A stretch of DNA of 64,000 nucleotides, from positions 879,953 to 943,952 of the forward strand of contig NZ_VLLE01000002.1 of assembly GCF_007830055.1 (NCBI RefSeq). The letters run 5' to 3'. Positions 1 through 8,385 of the stretch are shown piece by piece. How positions within the stretch are numbered: position 1 is the first letter of the stretch; every line of letters starts with the position of its first letter. This stretch comes from Lacibacter cauensis (lineage in GTDB: Bacteria; Bacteroidota; Bacteroidia; Chitinophagales; Chitinophagaceae). Below the pieces are notes generated by a model. It was not told the origin of the DNA. It did not search any database and saw only the letters and a list, made by a program, of their open reading frames with translations. The position numbers and the translations under genes were made by a program.

Positions 1-6
1 ACAGCT

Positions 7-345
7 ATGAATGAGTTGATCAGCTGGAACGATTTTGAAAAAGTTCAGATCAAAGCCGGAACCATTGTTGAAGTAAATGATTTCCCCAATGCACGCAAAC
101 CCGCCTACCAGTTGCTCATCGATTTTGGTGAGCTGGGCATGAAACGTTCCTCTGCACAAATCACGCATCATTACAGCAAAGAAGAACTCATCGGCAAACA
201 GATTGTTGCAGTTGTCAATTTTCCTGTAAAACAAATAGCCAACTTCTTCAGCGAATGCCTGGTATTAGGTGTATATGATGCCGATAACAAGGTGGTATTA
301 TTAACGCCGGATAAACCGGTACAAAACGGAGGCACTGTTGGCTGA
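7..345 (+). CDS. csaA: CsaA-like tRNA-binding domain protein
   Basis: A 112-residue protein that is a single OB-fold tRNA-binding domain, the size of stand-alone CsaA/YgjH proteins. The ISWNDFEKVQIKAGTIVEV opening, the KPAYQLLIDFG segment, the SSAQIT strand and the NFPVKQIANFFSECLVLG block match that family. CsaA proteins bind tRNA and have been described as export-related chaperones; the role in this organism is inferred. The last bases overlap the following methyltransferase gene by 8 bp if the TTG start at 338 is used, so the two are probably co-transcribed. Being cytoplasmic and housekeeping, it is unrelated to the glycan genes that follow on the other strand. Confidence 0.85.
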   Translation: MNELISWNDFEKVQIKAGTIVEVNDFPNARKPAYQLLIDFGELGMKRSSAQITHHYSKEELIGKQIVAVVNFPVKQIANFFSECLVLGVYDADNKVVLLTPDKPVQNGGTVG

Positions 346-829
346 TGCAATGCAGCATATCGCTTATTACCATTCACCGATCGGTTTTATTGAACTGGTA
401 GAAGAAGATGGCTATTTAACGTTTGCCTCTTTTATGGATGAACAGAAGAATGAACCAACTGCTGCAACTCCCCTTTTACAAAAAGCTTTGCAACAACTGG
501 ATGCTTATTTTGCGGGAAAGCTGCAACAGTTTGAGTTGCCGTTACGCCCGTCAGGAACAGCTTTTCAACAAAGCGTATGGGATCAGTTGGTACAGATTCC
601 TTATGCAGAAACCATCACCTACCTGCACATGGCCAAACGTTTGGGTAATGTAAAAGCCATCCGTGCAGCAGCTTCTGCCAATGGAAAAAATCCGTTGGCC
701 ATCATCATTCCCTGTCATCGTGTAGTTGGAGCCGATGGAAAATTAACCGGCTATGCAGGCGGTTTGCATCGCAAACAATGGTTATTGGAACACGAAGCAA
801 AGTTTGGCGGCAGCAAAACGCTGTTTTAA
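338..829 (+). CDS. ogt: Methylated-DNA--[protein]-cysteine S-methyltransferase
   Basis: A 163-residue Ogt/MGMT protein that removes alkyl groups from O6-alkylguanine by transfer to its own cysteine. The active-site motif PCHRVVG is present near residue 130, preceded by the DNA-binding helix region (FQQSVWDQLVQIPYAETITY) and followed by GYAGGLHRKQWLLEHE. The N-terminal YYHSPIGFIELVEEDGYL matches the family's short N-terminal domain. The start is uncertain: TTG at 338 has a GGAGG five bases upstream, but ATG at 350 is in frame and is where family similarity begins. The stop codon abuts the convergent rhamnose mutarotase stop with no spacer, leaving no room for a terminator between them. Confidence 0.9.
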   Translation: MADAMQHIAYYHSPIGFIELVEEDGYLTFASFMDEQKNEPTAATPLLQKALQQLDAYFAGKLQQFELPLRPSGTAFQQSVWDQLVQIPYAETITYLHMAKRLGNVKAIRAAASANGKNPLAIIIPCHRVVGADGKLTGYAGGLHRKQWLLEHEAKFGGSKTLF

Positions 830-1144
830 TTATTGCATATAGAACACATCCTTCAACGGCGTACTCACAGGCGAATTATCCGGATTTGTTTCCATAATAT
901 CTTTCATATACGCCCACCATTTTTTCATTACCGGATGATTGGGCAGATCGCTGAGCTTTGCCGGATCTTCGGCCTGCAATACAGCAAACAGATCACCGGT
1001 GGCTTCATCTAAAAAAATACTGTAATCGCTGATGCCTGTTTGATGTAGCAGATCTTCCAGATCGGGCCAGAGTTCGTCGTGACGACGTTTGTATTCTTCT
1101 TCCTGGCCTTTAAAGATTTTCATGCGTGATGCAATGCGTGGCAT
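830..1144 (-). CDS. rhaM: L-rhamnose mutarotase
   Basis: Interconverts alpha- and beta-L-rhamnopyranose before isomerisation. With the start at 1144 the protein has 104 residues, the exact usual length of RhaM. EEYKRRHDELWPDLEDLLH carries the conserved active-site His, and KKWWAYMKD and TNPDNSPVS are the family's C-terminal signatures. A longer reading from 1189 adds 15 residues (MPRNDVT...) that are encoded by an interspersed repeat, so it is rejected as the start. There is no signal peptide, so it is cytoplasmic. It is the last gene of an otherwise secreted rhamnogalacturonan-degrading operon, which fits processing of the released rhamnose. Confidence 0.92.
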   Translation of the reverse strand: MPRIASRMKIFKGQEEEYKRRHDELWPDLEDLLHQTGISDYSIFLDEATGDLFAVLQAEDPAKLSDLPNHPVMKKWWAYMKDIMETNPDNSPVSTPLKDVFYMQ

Positions 1145-1173
1145 ATAAATAGTTTTAGTGTTGTTAGGAGTAA

Positions 1174-1229
1174 CGTCATTGCGAGGCATGATGCAATCTA
1201 TGTAGACTGCTTCGTTCTTCGCAGTGACG
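1174..1229. repeat. Interspersed palindromic repeat, CGTCATTGCGAGG family, copy 1
   Basis: An imperfect palindrome beginning CGTCATTGCGAGGCATGATG and ending CGCAGTGACG, lying between the mutarotase and the acetylesterase. A second copy is at 46951-47013. The type is widespread in Bacteroidota intergenic DNA. Confidence 0.8.
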
Positions 1230-1237
1230 AAGAGCGT

Positions 1238-2011
1238 TTATTTCTTTACAATATAACGTGCAAGTTCACCGGGGTTTTGTAAGATCAATTGCTGAATAAC
1301 AATCTCCACATTCATCTTCGCTCCTTCCAGTCCGGTATGTGTTTTATCGCCATGAAAAAACTTGCTCACTTCTGCTTCTCCCAGTTCATCGTATTTATCA
1401 GCAATCAGTTTATTCAGATCAACAAAGTATGCGCCCTCTTCTTTCGCAATTTGTTCGGCCCACAATGCATAGTTATCAGTTGACCGACCCACTTTTCCAT
1501 CTTTCCAGTTATTACGAGGTATCAAGGAACAAACAATCGGCACTGCACCTTTTGCTTTTGTTTCCCGTACATACTTACGCATGTACCAGCCAAAACTGTA
1601 CACGGTTTCCTGTACTTTACGGATGGGATTCCAGATCACCGAACTATCATTGCCAATACCACGGATCGTTCCTCTTGCACGTGCAGTATCGTCTAACGGA
1701 CTTGCATCGTTATGTCCAAACTGCATAATCACATAATCGCCTTTCTTTAAATTAGCCGTAATCTTTTCCCATCGTCCTTCGGTGATAAACGTGCGACTGC
1801 TGCGGCCACCCATTGCATGATTCTGAATCGATATTTTGGAGGTATCGAAATAGTCGGCCACAAAACTACCCCAGCCCCATTGTCCGTTACTGCCTGTACC
1901 CGAACCGTTGCGCACTGTTGAATCGCCAATAATATAAAACACCGGTTTGGTTTGCAGCAGCGTGAACGACATGGTTGCAACAGCAATAACAGCGAATAAA
2001 AGTCTTTTCAT
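1238..2011 (-). CDS. Rhamnogalacturonan acetylesterase, CE12 family
   Basis: A 257-residue secreted SGNH hydrolase that removes acetyl groups from the galacturonic acid of rhamnogalacturonan so that lyases can act. A signal peptide (MKRLLFAVIAVATMSFTLLQ) is followed by the four SGNH blocks: GDSTVRN (nucleophile Ser), the Gly block in MGGRSSRTF, FGHND (Asn), and DKTHT (Asp-His pair) near residue 222. It sits 16 bp downstream of a second CE12 gene with the same blocks. The two are clearly diverged paralogues, so this is probably specialisation by acetyl position or by oligomer rather than a recent duplication. Confidence 0.9.
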   Translation of the reverse strand: MKRLLFAVIAVATMSFTLLQTKPVFYIIGDSTVRNGSGTGSNGQWGWGSFVADYFDTSKISIQNHAMGGRSSRTFITEGRWEKITANLKKGDYVIMQFGHNDASPLDDTARARGTIRGIGNDSSVIWNPIRKVQETVYSFGWYMRKYVRETKAKGAVPIVCSLIPRNNWKDGKVGRSTDNYALWAEQIAKEEGAYFVDLNKLIADKYDELGEAEVSKFFHGDKTHTGLEGAKMNVEIVIQQLILQNPGELARYIVKK

Positions 2012-2027
2012 TTTTTATAAGTTGAAA

Positions 2028-2810
2028 TCATTTTAATAAATAGTTGATGAGCGATAAGCCGTTCAGCAACTTCATGCCTTCCACCACCGATGCCGCATTG
2101 ATCTTTGCTCCATCTTCATTGGTATGTGTATGATCTTTATAAAACAGCTTCGCTACTTCTGCCTCACCTAATACATTGTACTTTTCGGCAGTAATGTTAT
2201 TTAAATCGATAAAAAATACGCCTTCGCTTTCTGCCACTTCTTTGGCCCATTTACCAAAATCATTATTCGCCAAACGCACTTTGCCATCTGTCCATTGGTT
2301 GCGGGGAATCATCGAACAGACAATCGGCGTAGCACCTTTCTCTTTCGCTTCACGAATAAACTTACGCAGGTACCATCCATAACTATGCACCACTTCAATA
2401 CTGCTGTCCTTCCAGGTAAGACTTACCGAATCTTCGCCTGTACCACGCAACACACCACGATAGCCATTACGTGAAGTATCGGGCTTGCTGCCTTCGTTAT
2501 GACCAAACTGCATGATTACATAATCGCCTTGTTGTAAAGTCGACAATACTTTCTCCCAGCGTTTTTCTTTAATGAATGTTCTGGTACTTCTTCCCGCCAT
2601 TGCCTGGTTGCTGATGCTGATTTGCGTTGTATCGAAAAACGAACCGATCATTTCGCCCCAACCACATTGCGGACGGTTGGTGTTACGCACAGTAGAATCG
2701 CCAATGAGGTACAAGGTTGGTTTTTGCGTATGCAGTACAATGAATGAACTTGTTGCAAAAAACAGCAACAGTAATTTTAAGATCCGTTGATGTGCTTGTA
2801 TGAATTTCAT
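2028..2810 (-). CDS. Rhamnogalacturonan acetylesterase, CE12 family (second copy)
   Basis: A 260-residue secreted CE12 esterase. The start at 2810 gives MKFIQAHQRILKLLLLFFAT as an ordinary signal peptide; the longer reading from 2837 adds nine polar residues and is less likely. Catalytic blocks are GDSTVRN, MAGRSTRTF, MQFGHNEG (Asn followed by Glu, where its neighbour has Asp) and DHTHTNEDGA. It lies between a PL11 lyase and the other CE12 gene with short gaps. The role is deacetylation of the rhamnogalacturonan backbone, by family. Confidence 0.9.
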   Translation of the reverse strand: MKFIQAHQRILKLLLLFFATSSFIVLHTQKPTLYLIGDSTVRNTNRPQCGWGEMIGSFFDTTQISISNQAMAGRSTRTFIKEKRWEKVLSTLQQGDYVIMQFGHNEGSKPDTSRNGYRGVLRGTGEDSVSLTWKDSSIEVVHSYGWYLRKFIREAKEKGATPIVCSMIPRNQWTDGKVRLANNDFGKWAKEVAESEGVFFIDLNNITAEKYNVLGEAEVAKLFYKDHTHTNEDGAKINAASVVEGMKLLNGLSLINYLLK

Positions 2811-2848
2811 TTGTTTTCGTTTATGCTGATCTGCCACAAACAGACAAT

Positions 2849-4768
2849 TTATTTTTTAGTAACGATAACAATATTCGGTTTTGCCGGTGTTTGCATACCA
2901 TCACCTAAATAATAGCTTACATGCGGCGGTTGATTATATGCTACATTCTGCCACGCTATACTTAAACGGTATTGCGGATTATGCATGAGCGTGTACAGTT
3001 TAATATCCGTTGGAATAGCTGTTGAGAAAATACGCAGCTCTTTACTGTCTGCAGTACGTGCAATGATCTCTTCACGCCAGTCGCCAAACAGATCTGCACT
3101 TAAACAGGGATTGGACTTGGTACCGTTGTTACTTACACAAGAATAATCACGACCATCAAATACTTTATCCATTTTACTGTTGATATAATCCCACTTGCCA
3201 ACATACACCCCATTCAGTATTTCACTCAAGGCATCACCATCCCAGTAAATACCCATATTACAGGGCGGTGTTTTATCAATAATTACATTTCCTTTGTTAT
3301 CGAACAAACCCCGTATGCCTGCACCTGCCACCCAACATTCATAACCGGGATAGCGTGGATCAATATCCAATGCCAAACCACGACCGGGGCCTTCGCCATC
3401 TTCACCCGCTTTTACCGAAGCTTTCTTCCAGATCACTTCACCTGTTTTTGCATCACGAAAGTTTGCACCCGCATCGCCAAATTTTTCCTGGATACCGAAT
3501 ACTTCCAAACCCGGACGGCTTGGATCCAGATCACTTACATGTAAAGCATCCGCATGACCGATACCAGTGCTGTACAATCCCTGTCCGTTATCATCAATGG
3601 TCATTTGTCCGTATACAATTTCATCCTTACCATCAGCATCTACATCGGTTACGGTTAAATTATGATTGCCTTGTCCGCCAAATTTTTCATTGCCGGGTAA
3701 TGCACTGTCAAACGTCCAGCGTTTCACCAGTTTCCCGTCTTTCAGATCCCACGCTGCCAAAACTGTTCTTGTGTAATAACCACGACACATCACCAGCGAT
3801 GGATGCTTACCATCAAGATAAGCGATACATGCAAGGAAACGATCCATGCGGTTGCCGTAACCATCGCCCCAGACTTTCTTTAACTCATCGGTAGTTGGAT
3901 TGAGTGTGGGATAACGTGGCGGATCGTAATCAACAGTAGAAATGATCGTGCCTGTTAAGCCATTGAACACCGTTAAATATTCCGGGCCACTTAAAATATA
4001 ACCCCGTTCGTTGCGGTAATCTTTTGTTGCATCACCAATCACCGTTCCTTTTGCATCAACCGTACCATCAGCTGTCTTCATCGCAATCTCTGCTTTGCCA
4101 TCGCCATCCAGATCATACACCATAAACTGCGTGTAGTGTGCACCTTCACGGATATTTTTTCCGAGATTGATCTCCCACAAAAAAGTTCCATCGATCTTAT
4201 AGCATTGAAAAATCGGCGGATCAGTAATACCCGCCTGCGAATTATCTCTGGCCTTTCCCGTCATGTGCACAATAATTTCATACACACCATCACCATCCAC
4301 ATCACCTACGCTTGCATCGTTGGCTGAATAGCCTTGTGGAGTTCGTAAAGAAATAGAGAGATATGGTTTTGCATTTGGCGCTAATACAAACGACTCGCCT
4401 TTTGCCTCTTCCTTTTTATTGATAATAGCTTTAACTGTATATGTATGTGCCGCATTGGTATCAACAGCCACATCGGTATAGTTTGTTGCTTTTTGTATCG
4501 GCTCTTTATTAAGCTTAACTGTTTTACCATTGCTTGTACGGTAAAGGTTAAACGCAAGCGATTGATCTTCGATGCCAAGCAACCGCCAGCTGACAAAAAC
4601 ATTTCCGTTACCTGCCGGTACTGCATGTACACCACGGGTGAGAAACTCCATACGGTATTGTGCCTGTGACGTAAACAATGACATGCATGCAATAAGCACC
4701 AGCAAAAAAAGCCGTGAGTGGTGAGTAGTGAGTTGTGCGTAGCCAACTGACCATGATTTATTTCGCAT
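2849..4768 (-). CDS. Rhamnogalacturonan lyase, PL11 family
   Basis: A 639-residue secreted lyase that cleaves the rhamnose-galacturonate link in rhamnogalacturonan I by beta-elimination. It contains the PL11 series of calcium-binding Asp-rich turns (VGDVDGDGVYEI, VYDLDGDGKAEIAMKTADGT, VTDVDADGKDEI) and the family's C-terminal YTLMHNPQYRLSIAWQN and YNQPPHVSYYLGDG. An ATG at 4768 is preferred to a TTG at 4786. The N-terminal region before the hydrophobic core reads YAQLTTHHSRL and is encoded by an interspersed CTCACTACTCACCACTCAC-type repeat, which lengthens the n-region of the signal peptide. It is third from the end of the operon. No sorting domain is present, unlike the paralogue at 6259-8361. 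Confidence 0.93.
   Translation of the reverse strand: MRNKSWSVGYAQLTTHHSRLFLLVLIACMSLFTSQAQYRMEFLTRGVHAVPAGNGNVFVSWRLLGIEDQSLAFNLYRTSNGKTVKLNKEPIQKATNYTDVAVDTNAAHTYTVKAIINKKEEAKGESFVLAPNAKPYLSISLRTPQGYSANDASVGDVDGDGVYEIIVHMTGKARDNSQAGITDPPIFQCYKIDGTFLWEINLGKNIREGAHYTQFMVYDLDGDGKAEIAMKTADGTVDAKGTVIGDATKDYRNERGYILSGPEYLTVFNGLTGTIISTVDYDPPRYPTLNPTTDELKKVWGDGYGNRMDRFLACIAYLDGKHPSLVMCRGYYTRTVLAAWDLKDGKLVKRWTFDSALPGNEKFGGQGNHNLTVTDVDADGKDEIVYGQMTIDDNGQGLYSTGIGHADALHVSDLDPSRPGLEVFGIQEKFGDAGANFRDAKTGEVIWKKASVKAGEDGEGPGRGLALDIDPRYPGYECWVAGAGIRGLFDNKGNVIIDKTPPCNMGIYWDGDALSEILNGVYVGKWDYINSKMDKVFDGRDYSCVSNNGTKSNPCLSADLFGDWREEIIARTADSKELRIFSTAIPTDIKLYTLMHNPQYRLSIAWQNVAYNQPPHVSYYLGDGMQTPAKPNIVIVTKK
4704..4735. 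repeat. CTCACTACTCAC-type repeat inside the PL11 signal region
   Basis: On the minus strand this reads as short CTCACTACTCACCACTCAC steps, the same low-complexity repeat seen in non-coding DNA near 22514, 49437-49532 and 54160-54260. Here it is translated as QLTTHHSR in the lyase N-terminus. Confidence 0.65.
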
Positions 4769-4817
4769 TGTATCTTTTGAATTCAATTAATAAATTATCA
4801 ACTATCCATTATCCAAA

Positions 4818-6257
4818 CTAACCTTTTAGACGCTCTTGCTCTTCAATTCCTGCCGGTTCTTTTTTCTTTTCAACAGGCTTGGTTGATACATCAATACTTG
4901 TATTGATGAACTTCCAGCCTTTAATATATTCCATTGAGCCCAATGTGTTGGCGGTGATAATGGAATGGATGAACTGAAAATCTTCCAGCAATGATGTTGG
5001 AAGACCGTTTATCTCAAATGCTTTTTGTGCATTGGTGATCTTTACGTTTTGTATAACAAATTTCCGTGCAGCAGGAATTCCTTTTTCAGCAGGCGTTACT
5101 TTCTGCAACATCGATTTCCAATGTGCAGACACCGTTTCCATCGTATAACCTTTCGGCAATTCGGAATAGCTATAGGCAGGATACCAGTTTAAATTAAACT
5201 GGTAGGCATTACGAACAGAATCTAAAACAGAGTTAACGAAGTACACATCTTCCACTACACCACCACGAGTGGTTGCCGATTTAATACGCAAACCATTATC
5301 GGTGTGTTTGGCATACAGGTCGGTACAATAAATATGACGGATGCTGCCCGATGTTTCGCTGCCGAGTGTAACAAGCCCTGCTCCTCTTCTTGCAATTGAT
5401 TTGCGTATCACCACATATTCTGTCGGACGATTCACTCGTAAGCCATCCCAATCTCTTCCGGCTTTTAAACAGAAATTATCATCGTTGCAATCAATATCAC
5501 AATTCTGGATTAATACCCAGCTCGATGAATCCACATCAACACCATCGGTACTTGGGCCACTGCCATCCTCGTTGTTCTTGATCACTACGCCATCAACTGT
5601 CAGATAAGAGGAATACAGCAACTGCACGGTCCAGAAACCCGCATTCTTAAACGTTAATCCTTTGATGGAAACATCCGTTGAATTTTGAACAAGTAATGTG
5701 CGTACACGTTTGGCATCGTAATCAACAATCCAGCGCAGGCCTTTGGTATCATAGTCTTTCCGCATGGCCCAATATTTATCCCAGCAAAACTTTCCTCTTG
5801 CATTCACCACACCTTCACCTGTAACAGCCACATTCTTTACATTCACTGCATTGATCAAGGCTGCAGGCCATTTCATTTCCAAACCTGCAATACGGGTATC
5901 CATATCCGGGTAGTCATCGAAGTTTTGCGAGCCAAGGATCAACACGCCCTTATCGATTCGTAAATGCACATTGTTCTTTAAAAAGACAGCACCGGTTACA
6001 TACGTACCCGGTTTAAACGCAACAATGCCACCGCCTTTTGCTGCGCAGGCATCAATCGCTTTTTGAATGGCGTTTGTATTCACCGTTACTGTATCACTTA
6101 CAGCTCCGTAGCTGTTCACATAATAAATTGATTTTCCTGAAGGAAAACTTCTTGCACCCACTTTCTTTGTCCACTCAGGTGCAACCACCTGTTGTGCTGA
6201 AGCAATACCGGTAACACATAACAAAAGAAGAACGAATACCTGTTTCACTGTATGCAT
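4818..6257 (-). CDS. Polygalacturonase-like glycoside hydrolase, GH28 family
   Basis: A 479-residue secreted right-handed beta-helix protein (signal peptide MHTVKQVFVLLLLCVTGIAS). GH28 motifs are recognisable: STDGVDVD, the catalytic pair in CNDDNFCLKAG near residue 257, and LRIKSATTRGG near 323. The usual GHG motif is RGAG here (about residue 291), so the conserved histidine is missing. Likely substrates are galacturonic acid linkages in rhamnogalacturonan or homogalacturonan; the altered motif argues for an unusual linkage or exo action. It starts one base after the end of the upstream PL11 gene, so the two are translationally linked. Confidence 0.88.
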   Translation of the reverse strand: MHTVKQVFVLLLLCVTGIASAQQVVAPEWTKKVGARSFPSGKSIYYVNSYGAVSDTVTVNTNAIQKAIDACAAKGGGIVAFKPGTYVTGAVFLKNNVHLRIDKGVLILGSQNFDDYPDMDTRIAGLEMKWPAALINAVNVKNVAVTGEGVVNARGKFCWDKYWAMRKDYDTKGLRWIVDYDAKRVRTLLVQNSTDVSIKGLTFKNAGFWTVQLLYSSYLTVDGVVIKNNEDGSGPSTDGVDVDSSSWVLIQNCDIDCNDDNFCLKAGRDWDGLRVNRPTEYVVIRKSIARRGAGLVTLGSETSGSIRHIYCTDLYAKHTDNGLRIKSATTRGGVVEDVYFVNSVLDSVRNAYQFNLNWYPAYSYSELPKGYTMETVSAHWKSMLQKVTPAEKGIPAARKFVIQNVKITNAQKAFEINGLPTSLLEDFQFIHSIITANTLGSMEYIKGWKFINTSIDVSTKPVEKKKEPAGIEEQERLKG

Positions 6258-6258
6258 A

Positions 6259-8361
6259 TTATTGTTTAATGAGTTTGACTGTAGTTGTTTGTTTTTTAGT
6301 CATCACTTTTATAAAATAAATACCCGTACCTAACTGAGCACCTGTTTCAATTTGATTAATGGCTGTACCCTGTTGCTGCAGTTGACCGCCTGCATCGTAG
6401 ATGTAAAAACGAAAACTTCCGTTGGCTTTGATGCGAAATGTTTTTACAGATGGATTGGGATATACATCCACAGCCATTACTTCACGTTGTACATTACTCA
6501 CCGGAGTAGCAATATTTTCCACCAGTTGAATGTTTGGTGTCGGCGGCGTGTTCATCCCATCGCCCAAATAAAAACCGGGATGTGGCGGTTGATTATACGC
6601 TGCATTCTGCCACGCAATGGCCATGCGGTATTGCGGATCGTGCATGAGTGTATAAATGCGATGGGTTGTTGGATTGACTGTTGTGTAGATATTCAAAAAC
6701 TGCTGATCGGTACTGCGCAGAATAATTTCTTCACGCCAGTCGCCTAAAAGATCAACAGTTAAGCAAGGATTCTTTTTCGTTGAATTATTGGAACCGCCAT
6801 AACCCCATGCCTCCTGGTACAACGTAATCAACCGTGTAGATTTATTACTGGTATAATCCCATTTATCCAGCACATCACCATCCAGCAGCTCACGCAACAG
6901 ATCGCCATCCCACCATACAGCGTGGTTCATACTTGGCCTTGATGGCCCGATCGAATCGCCTTTTACATTGTAGAGATAACCGGTAGCGCCCCAACACTCG
7001 TAACCTTTATAACGGGGGTCAATATCCGCAGCCAATGCACGCCCGATATCGCCTGTGGCATTAACGCCCCAGATAGGAACACCGGTAGCTGCATCAACTA
7101 AACGTAATCCTTTACCTGCATACTTTGCAGGTTCTTCGTAACACTGCCAAAACTCCAGGCCGGGACGATCAGGATCAAGATCGGTTATATGCAATGCGTC
7201 GCCATGCCCCAACGTATTTGTAAAAAAACCTGTGCCATCGTAATTGACCGCACTGGAGCCGCTGTACACTTCATCTTTTCCATCGCCATTTGCATCTGCC
7301 GTCATCAACTGGTGATTACCCATACCGGCATAACCACCATTGCCACTTGTATTACTGTCAAAAATCCAGCGTTGTGTTAGCTGTCCGTTTTTAAAATCCC
7401 ATGCACTACGTACCAAACGTGTGTAATAACCACGACCAAATACCATACTTGGATTTACTCCATCGAGACAAGCAACCGTTGCAATAAAACGATCCACACG
7501 GTTGCCATAACTATCACCCCAGCTGCTTACCGTTCCTCTTGCAGGTGTGTATGGTTTCGTATCCATAGCTGCACCTGTTAATCCGTTGAAGACCGTTAAA
7601 TATTCCGGTCCGCTTAAAACATAACCACTGCTGTTACGGTAATCGGCAGTTGAACTTCCGATAATTGTTCCTACACCGTCCTTTGTACCATCAGCTGTTT
7701 TACAAGCTACTTCCGCTTTACCATCGCTGTCAAAATCGTACACTAAAAATTGTGTGTAATGTGCCCCTGCACGGATGTTGATACCCAAATCAATCCGCCA
7801 CAAACGTGTGCCATTCATTTTATAGGCATCGAGATACACATTGCCTGTATAACCCGATTGCGAATTATCTTTTGAATTTGTTGGATCCCATTTTAAAATG
7901 ATTTCGTATTCACCATCACCATCTACATCTCCCACACTCGCATCATTTGCGGTGTAGGTATAGGCAACCGCATCGGGTGTAGTGCCGCCTGCCGGTTGTT
8001 GAATGGGTATCTGCAAGTATTGTTTTGCCCACACAGTAGCAGCAACAGTAGTACTTTCCTCTACCCCGTTGACAACAGCTTTTACTTTATAAACACCATT
8101 CGTAGTTGTTTGATCGGTATAGTTGGTGGCACCGTTAATGGGCTGGGCATTCAGCTTTATATCATCACGGTAAATGTTAAACGCAGTAGAATTGGTTTCA
8201 GTACCAAACAAACGCCAGCTGATAAACACCGACGAACTGTTAACCCGCACCGCAACAGTACCACGGTTGAGCTTTTCCATTTTACGTTGTGCAAACAACT
8301 GCGCTGTAACACAACAGAGAAACAGTAAACAAATGATTCCTTTTTTTAAATAAAGCAACAT
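6259..8361 (-). CDS. Rhamnogalacturonan lyase, PL11 family, with type IX sorting domain
   Basis: A 700-residue secreted lyase. The PL11 catalytic region shows the calcium-binding turns VGDVDGDGEYEI, VYDFDSDGKAEVACKTADGT and TADANGDGKDEV, and ends with YTLMHDPQYRMAIAWQN and YNQPPHPGFYLGDG. From about residue 630 a C-terminal domain starting VDVYPNPSVKTFRIKANG and ending GIYFIKVMTKKQTTTVKLI matches the type A sorting signal of the type IX secretion system. The enzyme is therefore probably exported and anchored at the cell surface or released, and may make the first cuts in the polymer. It is the only protein in the window with this domain. Confidence 0.93.
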   Translation of the reverse strand: MLLYLKKGIICLLFLCCVTAQLFAQRKMEKLNRGTVAVRVNSSSVFISWRLFGTETNSTAFNIYRDDIKLNAQPINGATNYTDQTTTNGVYKVKAVVNGVEESTTVAATVWAKQYLQIPIQQPAGGTTPDAVAYTYTANDASVGDVDGDGEYEIILKWDPTNSKDNSQSGYTGNVYLDAYKMNGTRLWRIDLGINIRAGAHYTQFLVYDFDSDGKAEVACKTADGTKDGVGTIIGSSTADYRNSSGYVLSGPEYLTVFNGLTGAAMDTKPYTPARGTVSSWGDSYGNRVDRFIATVACLDGVNPSMVFGRGYYTRLVRSAWDFKNGQLTQRWIFDSNTSGNGGYAGMGNHQLMTADANGDGKDEVYSGSSAVNYDGTGFFTNTLGHGDALHITDLDPDRPGLEFWQCYEEPAKYAGKGLRLVDAATGVPIWGVNATGDIGRALAADIDPRYKGYECWGATGYLYNVKGDSIGPSRPSMNHAVWWDGDLLRELLDGDVLDKWDYTSNKSTRLITLYQEAWGYGGSNNSTKKNPCLTVDLLGDWREEIILRSTDQQFLNIYTTVNPTTHRIYTLMHDPQYRMAIAWQNAAYNQPPHPGFYLGDGMNTPPTPNIQLVENIATPVSNVQREVMAVDVYPNPSVKTFRIKANGSFRFYIYDAGGQLQQQGTAINQIETGAQLGTGIYFIKVMTKKQTTTVKLIKQ

Positions 8362-8385
8362 GGCAAACGTAAGTAGTTAGTTATC

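Noticed and set aside
1145-1189. N-terminal extension of the rhamnose mutarotase
   Set aside because: It is encoded by an interspersed repeat, and family length supports the start at 1144.
3355-3894. A 179-codon open frame on the plus strand
   Set aside because: It is antisense to the PL11 lyase; the His-, Pro- and Arg-rich product has no recognisable domain.
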